The notes: generated by a model from the sequence alone, not told the origin. A stretch of 64,000 nt of DNA from an uncultured Candidatus Actinomarina sp. (GCA_902625455.1 CACOBL010000005.1:1-64000), one strand, 5' to 3'. Shown: positions 25,005 through 35,025, counted from the first letter of the stretch. Made by a program: numbers and translations.

Positions 25005-25946
25005 ATGACTAATGTTGTAATCAATTTATGTGGCGTAAAGTCAAAAGGTGGAATCACTGTTTTTAATAATTATTTAGCACAGAATAATACTAAAAACTTA
25101 TATGTACTTTATGACAATATAAAGTTTAAGAAGTATATTGAAAATCTAGATTGTCAATATATTGTAACAAAACGCATTTACCACCCATTTTTAAATCTTC
25201 TGCTTGATAATGAAATTAAAGAAAAAATTGAGAAATATGACTACATAATACATTTTGGAAATTTTGGATTTAAAACAAATATAAGATCATATACTCTCAT
25301 ACAAAATATTCTTCCATTAGTAAGGCCTTTTTCATCATTCAGAAATCTTATTTTGAATTTGCTTTACAGATATACGTTTAAAATATCAGATAAAATAATT
25401 GTACAACAAGAACATGTTGCAGATTTAGTTCCAAATCAATACTTAACAAAAATTATTGGATCATTTGAAATTAAAAATATTAAACAGACAAACAATAAAG
25501 GCTTTATAACTATATATGAAGAAAACAAAAATAAAAATCCTAAATTTCAAAAAGAACTGTTACAAGAAATCTCGTCAAAGTATGACGAAAAAATTACTGT
25601 AGTTAATACATCAACAAAAAAAAGAAGTAATATCTACGATAGTAACTTAACCATCCTTGAGAATTTAGACCGAGATGAATTATTACAAGTTTTTAAAATG
25701 CATTCAACTTATATTCATACAAGTGAATTTGAAACTGTAGGTCTTCCAATTTATGAAGCTTTAGAATCTGGATTAAAAGTTGTAGTTCCAAATTTGGACT
25801 ATTTAAATTTAAAAAACGAAAATATATTTAAATATGAATTTGGAAACTATTCATCTGCGCTTAAGGCATGTAGTGAATCAATTGAAAATTCAGATAAAAT
25901 GTACTGTAAAGTACCAATTTATTATGAAAATTGGGATTTAGATTAA
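25005..25946 (+). CDS. GT4-like glycosyltransferase
   Basis: The 313-residue protein has a GT-B layout. The N-terminal Rossmann opening reads VVINLCGVKSKGGITVFNNYL. The C-terminal nucleotide-binding half has the glutamate pair EFETVGLPIYEALESG, the EX7E motif of family GT4. It is shorter than most GT4 enzymes (350-400) and the N-domain is compact. It presumably adds one sugar to a lipid-linked intermediate at the inner membrane face. The donor and acceptor are not predictable. It stands alone on the + strand between two minus-strand units and overlaps the next gene tail-to-tail by 9 bp. Confidence 0.72.
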   Translation: MTNVVINLCGVKSKGGITVFNNYLAQNNTKNLYVLYDNIKFKKYIENLDCQYIVTKRIYHPFLNLLLDNEIKEKIEKYDYIIHFGNFGFKTNIRSYTLIQNILPLVRPFSSFRNLILNLLYRYTFKISDKIIVQQEHVADLVPNQYLTKIIGSFEIKNIKQTNNKGFITIYEENKNKNPKFQKELLQEISSKYDEKITVVNTSTKKRSNIYDSNLTILENLDRDELLQVFKMHSTYIHTSEFETVGLPIYEALESGLKVVVPNLDYLNLKNENIFKYEFGNYSSALKACSESIENSDKMYCKVPIYYENWDLD

Positions 25947-27161
25947 GTCATCAATTAACTTTGATACTGAAAAATTATTATTAAAATTTTCTAAATTTAA
26001 TTCAAGTCTATTTTCTTTAACAAATTCAAAATAAATCTCTAATTCATTTTTTGTAGTTTTACTATTTATTATTTTTAAATTATCAAATAATTTTTCAAAA
26101 TTGTAAAGTGGGTCATCTATTATTTCAGCGTAATGTAAAACTGGTTTCCCTAAAGATAAATATTCGATTACTTTGCTAGGCATTTGATATTTATTAAAAT
26201 TACCAATTGATAACAATATATGAATCTTGTTTACCATCACCTCAAGAGCTAGTTTTCTTGGTAAAATTTCTAAAAATTGATGAAATGTAATATCGTTTAT
26301 TGATGAGAAATATTTTTTAGATTCTTCATTTATATACCATTCGTGTTTTGTCTTATCACCTAAAGAATTTGCAATATTAATTATATAATTATTAGGTTCC
26401 CTGACAGACTTTGTAAAAGCCCCAAAATAGCCAATTTTTAATGGAGTATCTTTATAATTAAAACTTAATGAACTCTTAATAATATCATTATTCAATAAAG
26501 CAATAGGGTATCCTATTACAATCTTTGAACTATCAATATTAAACTTTTTTTTATGCAGTTCGGCTACTTCATTATGTGTAAATATAATTTTTGAGGCATT
26601 TTTATAAAATTTTCTTTCGAAAAATTTATTTAAATAAGAATAGATTAGTTTATTATTTTCGGGTGAATAAATTTTTAATGTAAAAGGATCGCCAATATCC
26701 ATGTACCATTGAGCATTAATTCTTTTTTTCAATATATGCGCACATAAATGCGAAGTAAAAGGAAGACTTACCGAAATTATTATGTCGAAATCATTTTCAA
26801 TTCGTTTTCTGTTTTTATATATAGTAAATGCCCAAAACATTGCGTAATCTGGCCATGAAAATGTTTTAAATAAAAATCGGTAAATTTTCTTTAATATTGA
26901 ATAACTAATTTTTTTAATCGAGTTATTAGATGAATCCTGAGAATTCTGCCGAATTTTATTTATATTAGACGAAAATTGTTTATTTCCAAAATATAAAATT
27001 TTGTAATTCTTTTCAATATTTTTAGGGTCAGTACCAGACAAAACTGTTACCTCATTGCCTTTATTAATTAGCTCATCAATTAACAAACTCCACCTAGTTG
27101 TTCTTGGACTAACTTGAGGTAAAAACTGGTGAGTGACAATTAAAATTTTTTTATTCTTCAT
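25938..27161 (-). CDS. GT4-like glycosyltransferase
   Basis: This is a 407-residue GT-B glycosyltransferase. The N-terminus ILIVTHQFLPQVSPRTTRWSLL, followed by a NEVTVLSG strand, is the typical acceptor-side Rossmann domain. The donor-side domain has LKIGYFGAFTKSVREPN and PSKVIEYLSLGKPVLHYAE, with the glutamate of the GT4 nucleotide site. It is the last gene of the minus-strand unit starting at 33178 and overlaps the polymerase-like gene by 11 bp. The sugar specificity is unknown. Confidence 0.75.
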   Translation of the reverse strand: MKNKKILIVTHQFLPQVSPRTTRWSLLIDELINKGNEVTVLSGTDPKNIEKNYKILYFGNKQFSSNINKIRQNSQDSSNNSIKKISYSILKKIYRFLFKTFSWPDYAMFWAFTIYKNRKRIENDFDIIISVSLPFTSHLCAHILKKRINAQWYMDIGDPFTLKIYSPENNKLIYSYLNKFFERKFYKNASKIIFTHNEVAELHKKKFNIDSSKIVIGYPIALLNNDIIKSSLSFNYKDTPLKIGYFGAFTKSVREPNNYIINIANSLGDKTKHEWYINEESKKYFSSINDITFHQFLEILPRKLALEVMVNKIHILLSIGNFNKYQMPSKVIEYLSLGKPVLHYAEIIDDPLYNFEKLFDNLKIINSKTTKNELEIYFEFVKENRLELNLENFNNNFSVSKLIDDLI

Positions 27162-28524
27162 ATTTACTCATGTTTAAACTAAATGCTATTGCTATTGCTA
27201 AATGTGACGATAGTTCTTCTGCTTGATATGAAAACATGAAGAGTGTAGAAATTATGCTTGTTAATATAAAAGGTTGTAGTTTGGAATTATGAAATACTAA
27301 TTTTCTTAAAGAATCAATAATTATGTAGAGAAACCATAACAGTCCTATTAGCCCAGTTGACATTAATATATTCGCATATAAATTATTAAAAGAAACTACT
27401 TGTCCTGGATTTCTATAAATTATTTGATTATCAACTTCTTTTTTAGTTGCTTCATCTGCTGCATATGAAAAAATGATATTTGAATGTCCAAAACCATCCC
27501 CAAATAATGAAAAACCTTGGTCAAAAATATAATCAAGTAAGAAAGCAGTATTCTCAAATGCATCTAAACCAATTGATGTAATTTCACTTAATCTTCCAAA
27601 AGTAGCATCTGGAACACTTTGTGAATTTTTAAGCTCATCGAGCTTATCTTCAGAAACACAAACGCACTCACTTAAATTTTTACAATATTCATTATCCGGA
27701 GGAAATTGATAGGAAAATGAACTAGAAAAGAAAGTTACTATCAGGAATACTATAAGCATGATCATTAAATTAATTTCTGCTTTTTTATGTATCAATAAGA
27801 CCAATAAAAAAATTAATAAAGCGGACAAAAACAGCGCAGTATATCCAGTTAAACTTCTGCTTAATGCGATACTCAAAATAGGAATTAGCGATAATAAATA
27901 CCATTTTCTATCCTTTTTACCTAAATAAAAGAAATAAGGAATAAATGGTACGGTCCAAATTGCAAGGAAACTTGGTTCTCGAAATGTTCCGTAATTTCGT
28001 AAAATACTACATGCTCTTTCAATTGGTTGCGTCCAGCCACCAGACCCTGACCTATTTCTTGGAAAATCATCATATCCAAATAAATAAGAAAAGTAACTGA
28101 TTATTGATAAAGTTGAAATTATCAAACATGAAATAAGTAAAAATGTAATTATTTTCTCAAAAGAATATTTTTGAAATAGATAATTTAAAGAATAGATAAT
28201 CCCTAAAAAAAGTACCAACTTTAATATTCTGAGACTTATATATTGAAAATAAGATGTACTTGCATACTTTGGCAATACAAGGTCGTTAAATATTGATTGA
28301 AACAAAGTAATAAAAATTCCGTAAATAATCCAATTTCTAATATTTATGGAATTGATATTTGGAATTCTAAAACCAGTAAAATACAAAATTCCATAAACTA
28401 GTAAAAAAAACGAAGCACCTATCCAATAAATTGGAATATTTCTAATTGAAAAAGCATCTAATCCTTCTAAAGTAACGAAAAATACAAGAGAGAGACCTAA
28501 AATTTTTGAGTATTTTATATTCAA
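27151..28524 (-). CDS. O-antigen polymerase/ligase-like membrane protein (Wzy family)
   Basis: The 457-residue protein is highly hydrophobic with about ten membrane segments. It has the polymerase-like elements RNYGTFREPSFLAIW before a membrane helix, ALSRSLTGYTALFLSA, and FGDGFGHSNIIFSY near the large outer loop, followed by NNLYANILMSTGLIGLLWF. These are positions where Wzy/WaaL proteins carry catalytic or conserved residues. A loop at about residues 240-330 holds several cysteines. It probably polymerises or transfers lipid-linked glycans at the outer face. The neighbouring flippase supports a Wzx/Wzy system. Polymerase cannot be separated from ligase by sequence. Confidence 0.75.
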   Translation of the reverse strand: MNIKYSKILGLSLVFFVTLEGLDAFSIRNIPIYWIGASFFLLVYGILYFTGFRIPNINSINIRNWIIYGIFITLFQSIFNDLVLPKYASTSYFQYISLRILKLVLFLGIIYSLNYLFQKYSFEKIITFLLISCLIISTLSIISYFSYLFGYDDFPRNRSGSGGWTQPIERACSILRNYGTFREPSFLAIWTVPFIPYFFYLGKKDRKWYLLSLIPILSIALSRSLTGYTALFLSALLIFLLVLLIHKKAEINLMIMLIVFLIVTFFSSSFSYQFPPDNEYCKNLSECVCVSEDKLDELKNSQSVPDATFGRLSEITSIGLDAFENTAFLLDYIFDQGFSLFGDGFGHSNIIFSYAADEATKKEVDNQIIYRNPGQVVSFNNLYANILMSTGLIGLLWFLYIIIDSLRKLVFHNSKLQPFILTSIISTLFMFSYQAEELSSHLAIAIAFSLNMSKYEE

Positions 28525-30137
28525 TCTATCCTCTTATAGCCATTTGAAAATTGTACTTTAATTCCGTTGTTTTCTTCTCCCCATGAATTATATTCTTCTA
28601 ATTCAACATCTTTAGATAAATCTTCAATATTCACTACTCCATCATTTATTTGAATCTTTCTATAAATTCTTCTTCCATTGAAATCAGCAAAACCAATAAA
28701 ATTATTTTTATCAAACTTTAATACTTCCCCACTCGTTATATGATTTAATTTAAAACAATCAAACTCATCCTCCTTAGGAAAATTCATTTTTGGTTGTGGT
28801 CCCCAGTGATAAGCTAATGATCTAAATTTATTTCTTAAATCAATATTATCTGTATATGTACCTGTACCAGGATCTCTTGTAATCCACTTGCCTCCCGAAA
28901 AACACTCTATAGAAAGCTGATCGTAGTGTGAATGGCCTCCAAATCCATTTTGTCCTATAGGCCCACATCTTATACTGAAATACTGATTATCATTTCTCCA
29001 TATATAAATTCCAAAATCTCTTGATGAATAACATTCATAGTCCTTAGTAAAAACAGGAATAGCTTTATTTTTTACAACTTTGAATTCATCCAATGATGGA
29101 ATATGTGAATCTACAATTTGTTTGAATTTATCCTGGGTATTATTGTCTTGATCATTGCCACTGTAAAGATTTTCAATTAAATTGACTAACCATTTCATTT
29201 TTAATGGTTCATCTTCATTAAATGAAAAATAGAATAATCTTCCTGAGTCGTTATCTCCAATTTGGGACAACTCACCATCTACAATTAATAAAGAAAGGAA
29301 TGTTTTGTTTGCTTTTATTATTTCGTCAATTTCTTTTATAAGTTTTGATTGACTATCCATTTCTTGTATTGATAATTTACATATGATTAGAGCTTCAGTA
29401 ACAAAAGCTGCATAATGTGATGAACCTTCAAAACTTGTACCATCATTATTAAATTGTTTTTTAATCTCAGATCTTAATTTATTTTGAAAATATTCAAATT
29501 CTTCATAATCATTTTCAAATTTAAAAGTTGCAATAGTTATTAAAATAGATGTTAATTCTATTAAATAATGATTGCCTACTACATTTCCACTATCTTCTAA
29601 GTTATTTTTAATGAACTCATAATGTTGACTTATGTAAGCACTGATTAAATCTTTATTGTTACCTAAAATTTCAGCTTTTCCTGATTTATTCTCTATAGAC
29701 AAAAAATGAAGTATTAAATTTATATTACGAATTGCTACATCCATTGGGCTATCCCAGTATATTTTTGGAAATTTACTTACATCTATAGTTCCAGAATTTG
29801 CTTTCTGTAGATATTGAAGCCTTGATGCTTCGTACGGTACTTTAACATCTGCAATATTAAAAAAAGCAGGTTTTAACTTCTTGTTCGCAAAATCGAAGTT
29901 GGAAAAAATATCTCTAGAAAGAATATAGTGATCTGTAGATTTTCCAAATATCTTAATTTCTTCATCAAGGCTTATTTCATTTTCAGTAGATACTTGGCAA
30001 AATTTGTTTATAAAATGTTGATATGAAGTATCTCTTCTTTCAAATAATTTATACTCTGTGGGAATCTCTTTTTCAGAATTAAATAAATTATAAAATTGGT
30101 ACTTAACTCTTTTTAAAATAGTAATCAGATTAAACAT
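28521..30137 (-). CDS. Heparinase II/III-family protein (polysaccharide lyase-like)
   Basis: The 538-residue protein has an alpha-helical N-terminal half and a beta-rich C-terminal half. The C-terminal part contains GQNGFGGHSHYDQLSIECFSG, WITRDPGTGTYTD and FRSLAYHW, which match the heparinase II/III C-terminal fold. In that fold His and Tyr residues serve in beta-elimination of uronic-acid glycans. No signal peptide is evident; the N-terminus is MFNLITILKRVKYQFYNLFN. Such proteins are common in capsule loci and may edit or trim the polymer. It lies between the Wzy-like gene (4-bp overlap) and the flippase gene (8-bp overlap). Confidence 0.8.
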   Translation of the reverse strand: MFNLITILKRVKYQFYNLFNSEKEIPTEYKLFERRDTSYQHFINKFCQVSTENEISLDEEIKIFGKSTDHYILSRDIFSNFDFANKKLKPAFFNIADVKVPYEASRLQYLQKANSGTIDVSKFPKIYWDSPMDVAIRNINLILHFLSIENKSGKAEILGNNKDLISAYISQHYEFIKNNLEDSGNVVGNHYLIELTSILITIATFKFENDYEEFEYFQNKLRSEIKKQFNNDGTSFEGSSHYAAFVTEALIICKLSIQEMDSQSKLIKEIDEIIKANKTFLSLLIVDGELSQIGDNDSGRLFYFSFNEDEPLKMKWLVNLIENLYSGNDQDNNTQDKFKQIVDSHIPSLDEFKVVKNKAIPVFTKDYECYSSRDFGIYIWRNDNQYFSIRCGPIGQNGFGGHSHYDQLSIECFSGGKWITRDPGTGTYTDNIDLRNKFRSLAYHWGPQPKMNFPKEDEFDCFKLNHITSGEVLKFDKNNFIGFADFNGRRIYRKIQINDGVVNIEDLSKDVELEEYNSWGEENNGIKVQFSNGYKRID

Positions 30138-31341
30138 AAGACCTTCTAAAACTAATTGTCGTTGCTAAGGCAATCAAAATTTGTGAAGCAACTATTGATA
30201 AAACAGCAGGATTATCAGCAAAATTGTGTATTAAATAATAAGATATACAAGACAATATTGCACCAATTGTTATTGATTTTGTTAAATTAATTTCAAAATT
30301 TAAAGCTCTTGAGAATATAATGTTGATTCTTGACCAGACCATTAATGGAAGGCAAAAAAGTATAGATGAAGTATATGTAGATACATCACTGAATTCACTT
30401 CCGAGCAAAGAAATAAATACATCATTTGCAATATTACGAAGCAAGAAAAATAAAATGGGAACGGAAAAAGATAAGAAAAATACTTTTTTAAGTTGAGACC
30501 TTACTTGTTTAACCTCTGACTTTTCTCGTGTTTTTGATAATTCTGGAAATAATATATCTAAACTAGCGGCTAACAATTGGAAGATAATTTCCAATATCCT
30601 TCTTGACCAAGCTAACACTCCTAATATTGGACCTGTATAAAATAAACCAAGTAAAACAATGTCTAATTCGGAAATTAATGCACTTGAAAATGTTGTAAGT
30701 ACCATTTTCTTACCGGAACTTTGCAATTCATTTTTTACATTTTTTGAATTTTCAATATTAAAAACTACATCTTTTGTAGGAATAGATTTATGCGCAACTA
30801 AAAGAAATAAGAAAAGCATTAAAACTTGATAGCTTATCAATGTATTTACTGAAAAACCACGAATTACAATAATCCATGCACCAAGACCGTATAATATCGT
30901 TCTTAAAAATATTTGCTTGGAGCTAGTAACAAAATCTCCCCTTGATTGAAAATAAGCTAGTGCGACATGAATCATCTCATTAAAAACAAATCCTAATAAA
31001 AATAAGAAAGTCATTGATAAATCTCTGTTAAGTATTGAAGTCAATGGGATTAAAATAACAAGTGAAATTAAAAAATTTCTAAAAATTAAAAAATAAGAAT
31101 TAGAAAACATAAGCTCTGAATTTTCATTTTTTTGAGCTAAAAGCTTAGTTACTACTAAAGCTAATGACATAACTGCTGCTGTCCCTATTAAAACCGATAA
31201 ACTTTTTGAAGATGCATACTCACCGTATGTTTCAGCTCCATACTCTCTGCTTATAATCGTAATTAAAAAGAAATTTACAACCAAGAGAGTTAACTGCATT
31301 ATTGATATATAAACTGTATTTTTTTTCCAATTTTTAATCAA
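30130..31341 (-). CDS. Polysaccharide flippase (Wzx/MATE-like)
   Basis: The 403-residue protein has about twelve membrane segments and the PST/Wzx opening NTVYISIMQLTLLVVNFFLITIISREYGAETYGEYASS-type layout (quoted loosely). The REYGAETYGEYA element after the first helix is typical of oligosaccharide flippases. The mid-protein SRRILEIIFQLLAASLDILF helix is also characteristic. Wzx proteins flip undecaprenyl-linked repeat units across the cytoplasmic membrane. It is the only flippase candidate in the locus and overlaps asnB by 8 bp. Confidence 0.85.
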   Translation of the reverse strand: MIKNWKKNTVYISIMQLTLLVVNFFLITIISREYGAETYGEYASSKSLSVLIGTAAVMSLALVVTKLLAQKNENSELMFSNSYFLIFRNFLISLVILIPLTSILNRDLSMTFLFLLGFVFNEMIHVALAYFQSRGDFVTSSKQIFLRTILYGLGAWIIVIRGFSVNTLISYQVLMLFLFLLVAHKSIPTKDVVFNIENSKNVKNELQSSGKKMVLTTFSSALISELDIVLLGLFYTGPILGVLAWSRRILEIIFQLLAASLDILFPELSKTREKSEVKQVRSQLKKVFFLSFSVPILFFLLRNIANDVFISLLGSEFSDVSTYTSSILFCLPLMVWSRINIIFSRALNFEINLTKSITIGAILSCISYYLIHNFADNPAVLSIVASQILIALATTISFRRSYV

Positions 31342-33178
31342 TTTTGCTCCTAGTTAAATGCCAATTTGCCAAGTTTGAGAGATACCATTTCTTTTGATAA
31401 TCACTACCTGCAAGAACTGATTTTAAATATTTATTATTAAACAAATTCGTTGACTTATTAAATTCATATATACCTTCATAAAAAAAGTTCTGATCTTTTT
31501 TAATCCATTCACCTACAGGAGCTCTAAAGCCTTGCTTTGGTCTATTAAATATTTTTTCTGATATATGTTTGTTCGCAACTTTTTTTAAAAGAGGTTTAGT
31601 TTCATTGTTTTTAAAGATAATTTCTTCGGGAATTGAAAGGACAAATTCAACAAGCTCATGATCAAGAAATGGAACCCTTGCTTCAATAGAAGATTGCATT
31701 ACTAGCTTATCCATACGCATAAGCAAAAGCTCAGGAAGTCGAATTTTTAAATCGACTAAAGTCATCCACTTTGAAAGTTTTGAATTTCTATTTGAAAAAT
31801 ATTGATCCCACATATTGTCAACATAATGTATTGAACTATATTCATTAGAAATACCACCACTAACTAAATTGTTTATTTCTGAGAGATTGAACCCAAGAGC
31901 TCCTCCTGAAAATGAAGTTCTATTAAATAGAATATTGGACACTAGATTACTTCTATGGTTATCAAACGTAAATGAAGAATTTCTTTTTGAAGTTATTGGT
32001 TTTATCAATCTGTTCAATTTCATAAATCTCAACCAGTGTTCATAACCGTAAAACAATTCATCAGCTCCTTCACCAACTTGGATAACTTTGATGTTATTTT
32101 TTCTGGAAGATCTTCCTAAAAAATAAAGAGGAATACCTACCTCATCTCCTACCAAGTCATCTTGATAAAAAGAATAATTATCAAGTAATTGCTTAAAATC
32201 GGAGTAAGAAATTGTGTCCTCTACTAATTCAACTCCAATTTCAGATGCTGCAAACCTAGCTTCTTGTACTTCACCCTTGTAGCCCTCAAAATGGTCTTCA
32301 TAATCGATATTGAAACTTTTTATTTTTGAGTCGTTACCTTCGTTCATTAATTTACCTATAAGCGAAGAATCTAATCCCCCTGATAAAAATAAGCCAACTT
32401 CAACATCGCTTACCTTTCTGTATTCGACCGATTTTATTAAAAGCTCTTCAACTTTTTTTATCGCTTCATGTTCACTTATATCATTGTTTATTTCAAATTT
32501 GAAAGGATCCCAATAAGTTTTTTTGTAAATATCTCCATTTTTATTTATCACTGTGTATTGTCCTGGTTCTAATTTAAAAATATTTTTGTTTCCGGTCTGG
32601 TCACCAGGTATACAAAGATGCCTTAGATAGGCTAAATATGAATCTACATTAGCATCAAAGTTTATTACCCCTGATTGTTCGATAGTTTTTAGTTCTGAGC
32701 TGAAAATTAGAAACTCATCATTTAATGAATAATACAAAGGCTTAATGCCGATCCTATCTCTTGCTAAAAAGACACTGTTTTCAAATGAATCAAAGATAGC
32801 AAATGCAAACTGCCCTCTTAATTTCTGAAGTATTTGTTCTCCAAATTTTATATATCCATACAGTAAAACTTCTGTATCACCTTCTGTTCTAAAGCTAACA
32901 CCTAAGGCTTCCAATTCTTTTCTTATTTCTCTATAGTTATAGATTTCACCATTAAATACTATTGTGAACCTTTTGTCGTCTGATTTAAAAGGCTGATTAG
33001 ATCTTTTATCTAAATCAATAATTGCTAAGCGTGTATGAATAAAAACTACATTGTTTTTAATAAATTGAACTTCAGAGTAATCAGGCCCTCTATGCTCTAA
33101 TGAAGCACCTATCCTGTTTGCTATTTCTGGATTTATATCATTATCAGAAAAGTCAAATATTCCAGCTATTCCACACAT
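31334..33178 (-). CDS. asnB: Glutamine-dependent asparagine synthase-like amidotransferase
   Basis: The N-terminal class II glutaminase domain starts with MCGIAGIF, so Cys2 is the nucleophile, and has EHRGPD and VFNGEIYNYREIR. The ATP-pyrophosphatase domain begins near residue 265 with VGLFLSGGLDSSLIG. Residues further down (GEGADELFYGYEHWLR; EARVPFLDHELVEFV) complete the synthetase core. At 614 residues it is a full AsnB. Enzymes of this family inside polysaccharide loci can amidate uronic acids (WbpS-like), which would suit the UDP-uronate genes here; ordinary asparagine synthesis is the alternative. It heads the five-gene minus-strand unit. Confidence 0.88.
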   Translation of the reverse strand: MCGIAGIFDFSDNDINPEIANRIGASLEHRGPDYSEVQFIKNNVVFIHTRLAIIDLDKRSNQPFKSDDKRFTIVFNGEIYNYREIRKELEALGVSFRTEGDTEVLLYGYIKFGEQILQKLRGQFAFAIFDSFENSVFLARDRIGIKPLYYSLNDEFLIFSSELKTIEQSGVINFDANVDSYLAYLRHLCIPGDQTGNKNIFKLEPGQYTVINKNGDIYKKTYWDPFKFEINNDISEHEAIKKVEELLIKSVEYRKVSDVEVGLFLSGGLDSSLIGKLMNEGNDSKIKSFNIDYEDHFEGYKGEVQEARFAASEIGVELVEDTISYSDFKQLLDNYSFYQDDLVGDEVGIPLYFLGRSSRKNNIKVIQVGEGADELFYGYEHWLRFMKLNRLIKPITSKRNSSFTFDNHRSNLVSNILFNRTSFSGGALGFNLSEINNLVSGGISNEYSSIHYVDNMWDQYFSNRNSKLSKWMTLVDLKIRLPELLLMRMDKLVMQSSIEARVPFLDHELVEFVLSIPEEIIFKNNETKPLLKKVANKHISEKIFNRPKQGFRAPVGEWIKKDQNFFYEGIYEFNKSTNLFNNKYLKSVLAGSDYQKKWYLSNLANWHLTRSKID

Positions 33179-33185
33179 TAATTTA

Positions 33186-33191
33186 ACTTTA
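33186..33191 (-). promoter_or_regulatory. -10 hexamer TAAAGT for the asnB unit
   Basis: On the minus strand TAAAGT lies 7 nt before the ATG at 33178 and no SD is seen. It is about 40 bp from the divergent -10 box at 33232. Confidence 0.45.
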
Positions 33192-33231
33192 ATGCTCTAA
33201 AATTAATTGATTAACATTAATTTTTTTAGTT

Positions 33232-33237
33232 TATTAT
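33232..33237 (+). promoter_or_regulatory. -10 hexamer TATTAT for the phosphoglycosyltransferase gene
   Basis: TATTAT is followed by 7 nt and the ATG at 33245. A TTGATT at 33207-33212 could be a -35 box, with a long 19-nt spacer. Confidence 0.5.
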
Positions 33238-33244
33238 GTAAATA

Positions 33245-33865
33245 ATGATTAAAAGACTATTTGATATAGCAATTATTGTGATTTTTATGCCTTTCTTTTT
33301 GCCAATAATTCTATTGATTTCAATTTTTTCTATTGTTAATCAAGGAAAGCCAATATTTTTCGTACAAAATAGAGTTGGAAAAAATAATAAAATATTTAAA
33401 CTCTATAAATTTAGAACTATGGAAATAACTGCTGAGGAAGACTTTCATAGATCACACTATCTAGATTTAGCAAAAGGAAAAGAAATAAAACCCTCAAACT
33501 CTCCTCTAGAACCTATAAGAATAGAAAACGATGACAGAATTACTAAATATGGTGCTTTTCTCAGAAAAACTTCACTTGATGAACTTCCGAATATATTAAA
33601 TGTATTAATTGGAAATATGTCAATTGTTGGTCCAAGGCCGTTAGTTAATTATGAATCTGAACTTTATGGAGAATACAACAACAAACGTTGTTCAGTACCT
33701 CCGGGAATAACCGGACTTGCTCAAGTTCAGGGTAGGTTAGATTTAAGTTTACAAGAAAGGCTCTTTTGGGATTTACAATATATTGACAATTATTCTTTTT
33801 TCGAGGATATAAAAATTATTTACAAAACTATTGCCTCTGTTATTTCAAGAAAAGGTGCGAACTAG
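33245..33865 (+). CDS. Monotopic undecaprenyl-phosphate sugar-1-phosphate transferase (PglC/WcaJ-C type)
   Basis: This small priming enzyme moves a sugar-1-phosphate from a UDP-sugar to undecaprenyl phosphate. The 206-residue protein has the N-terminal re-entrant membrane helix (FDIAIIVIFMPFFLPIILL), then KLYKFRTM, the catalytic Asp-Glu in RKTSLDELPNILN, VGPRPLVNYE and PPGITGLAQVQGR. It lacks the extra N-terminal membrane domain of WbaP/WcaJ, so it is the minimal catalytic form. It is a single-gene + strand unit whose stop (TAG) shares CTAG with the stop of the convergent gene. Confidence 0.92.
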   Translation: MIKRLFDIAIIVIFMPFFLPIILLISIFSIVNQGKPIFFVQNRVGKNNKIFKLYKFRTMEITAEEDFHRSHYLDLAKGKEIKPSNSPLEPIRIENDDRITKYGAFLRKTSLDELPNILNVLIGNMSIVGPRPLVNYESELYGEYNNKRCSVPPGITGLAQVQGRLDLSLQERLFWDLQYIDNYSFFEDIKIIYKTIASVISRKGAN

Positions 33866-35025
33866 AGCAAGTTTAAATATTGTTGAGAAACTGTATTTAA
33901 ATTGGCGTACTTTAAATTAACATCCTCTATATTTTGATAAATTTCATCTAAATTTTTCAAATTATTGAGTGCACTATCTATATCTGGATTCTCAGGATCG
34001 ATGTTTATTCCAACATTGTACTTTTCAATGAATCTAGCTAAGCCTGATAATGGATTTGAGTATCCAATAAGTATCTTATTCATCTTAAGATAGTCAAAAG
34101 TTTTTCCGGGAAATCCTTCAACAGTCAAAGAAGATGATAATGATACTAAAGCAAAAGTTGAATTCTTAGTGTGTTTGAGTATTTCAGATCTATCAGTATA
34201 AGGATTTACATTAATATTTTCTGACTCCATCTTTTTAATATCTTCATAACGGCTACCTGAGCCATAAATTTTTAATTTATATTGATCTGAAGAATTATTT
34301 AAATTTTTAATAAATGATTCTATGTTCTGTGGAATACCAAGATTGCCAGTATAAATGATTTCTTTATTATGGTTTTCTGGTCTTGGACTTTCATCTGAAC
34401 TAGAAAAATGATAAATTACTTTAATTTTATTTTCTTGAATTCCTCTTGAATTAATTAAATATTCTTTTAACTCATCTGAATTAACAACAATATCATCAAT
34501 AATTTTTAAGGCATAATTATCTAATTTTTTAAATAACCTAATTATTAATTTTGAGTTAATTTCGGATAATTTTGATGCGATTTCAGGATACAATTCCCAT
34601 ACTGAATAAATTGTTTTCTTCTTTAATAATTTTTTTGAAATTATTGCTACTAAATTCATCGTAGGCGGATAACTAAAAATATATAAAACATCAAAAGTAT
34701 TTCTATGTTTAATAAGGTATCTTATAGATCGATAATGAAATGAAATCCACTGAAAAATTCTTTTTTGTTGATTGAATGATCTTTGTGATGAGTAAATATG
34801 ATTTATTTTTACATTTTTATAACTAGATGAATAAAGTTTTTTTTCTTTTATTTGTTTTAATTCATTATTAAAAACACTTTCATCAAAATTATATTGAGGA
34901 GTAGATGCAAGAATTTCTATATATTGACCATTTTCAGAAAATTTATTAGCTATATCAGCAACTAGTTTTCCAGTTGATACATTGTCTGGAGGTATAGTCA
35001 ATGAATGAAATAATACTCTAGTCAT
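33862..35025 (-). CDS. GT4-like glycosyltransferase
   Basis: This is a 387-residue GT-B enzyme. The N-terminus LFHSLTIPPDNVSTGKLVADIA carries an acceptor-domain Gly loop. The C-terminal half has IIYTGNLGIPQNIESFIKNL, the KIYGSGSRYEDI strand and SLTVEGFPGKTFDYLKMNK with the donor-site glutamate. It resembles WcaI/WbuB-type transferases acting on lipid-linked intermediates. It is last in the minus-strand run from 43018 and overlaps the epimerase gene by 4 bp. The specificity is unknown. Confidence 0.77.
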   Translation of the reverse strand: MTRVLFHSLTIPPDNVSTGKLVADIANKFSENGQYIEILASTPQYNFDESVFNNELKQIKEKKLYSSSYKNVKINHIYSSQRSFNQQKRIFQWISFHYRSIRYLIKHRNTFDVLYIFSYPPTMNLVAIISKKLLKKKTIYSVWELYPEIASKLSEINSKLIIRLFKKLDNYALKIIDDIVVNSDELKEYLINSRGIQENKIKVIYHFSSSDESPRPENHNKEIIYTGNLGIPQNIESFIKNLNNSSDQYKLKIYGSGSRYEDIKKMESENINVNPYTDRSEILKHTKNSTFALVSLSSSLTVEGFPGKTFDYLKMNKILIGYSNPLSGLARFIEKYNVGINIDPENPDIDSALNNLKNLDEIYQNIEDVNLKYANLNTVSQQYLNLL

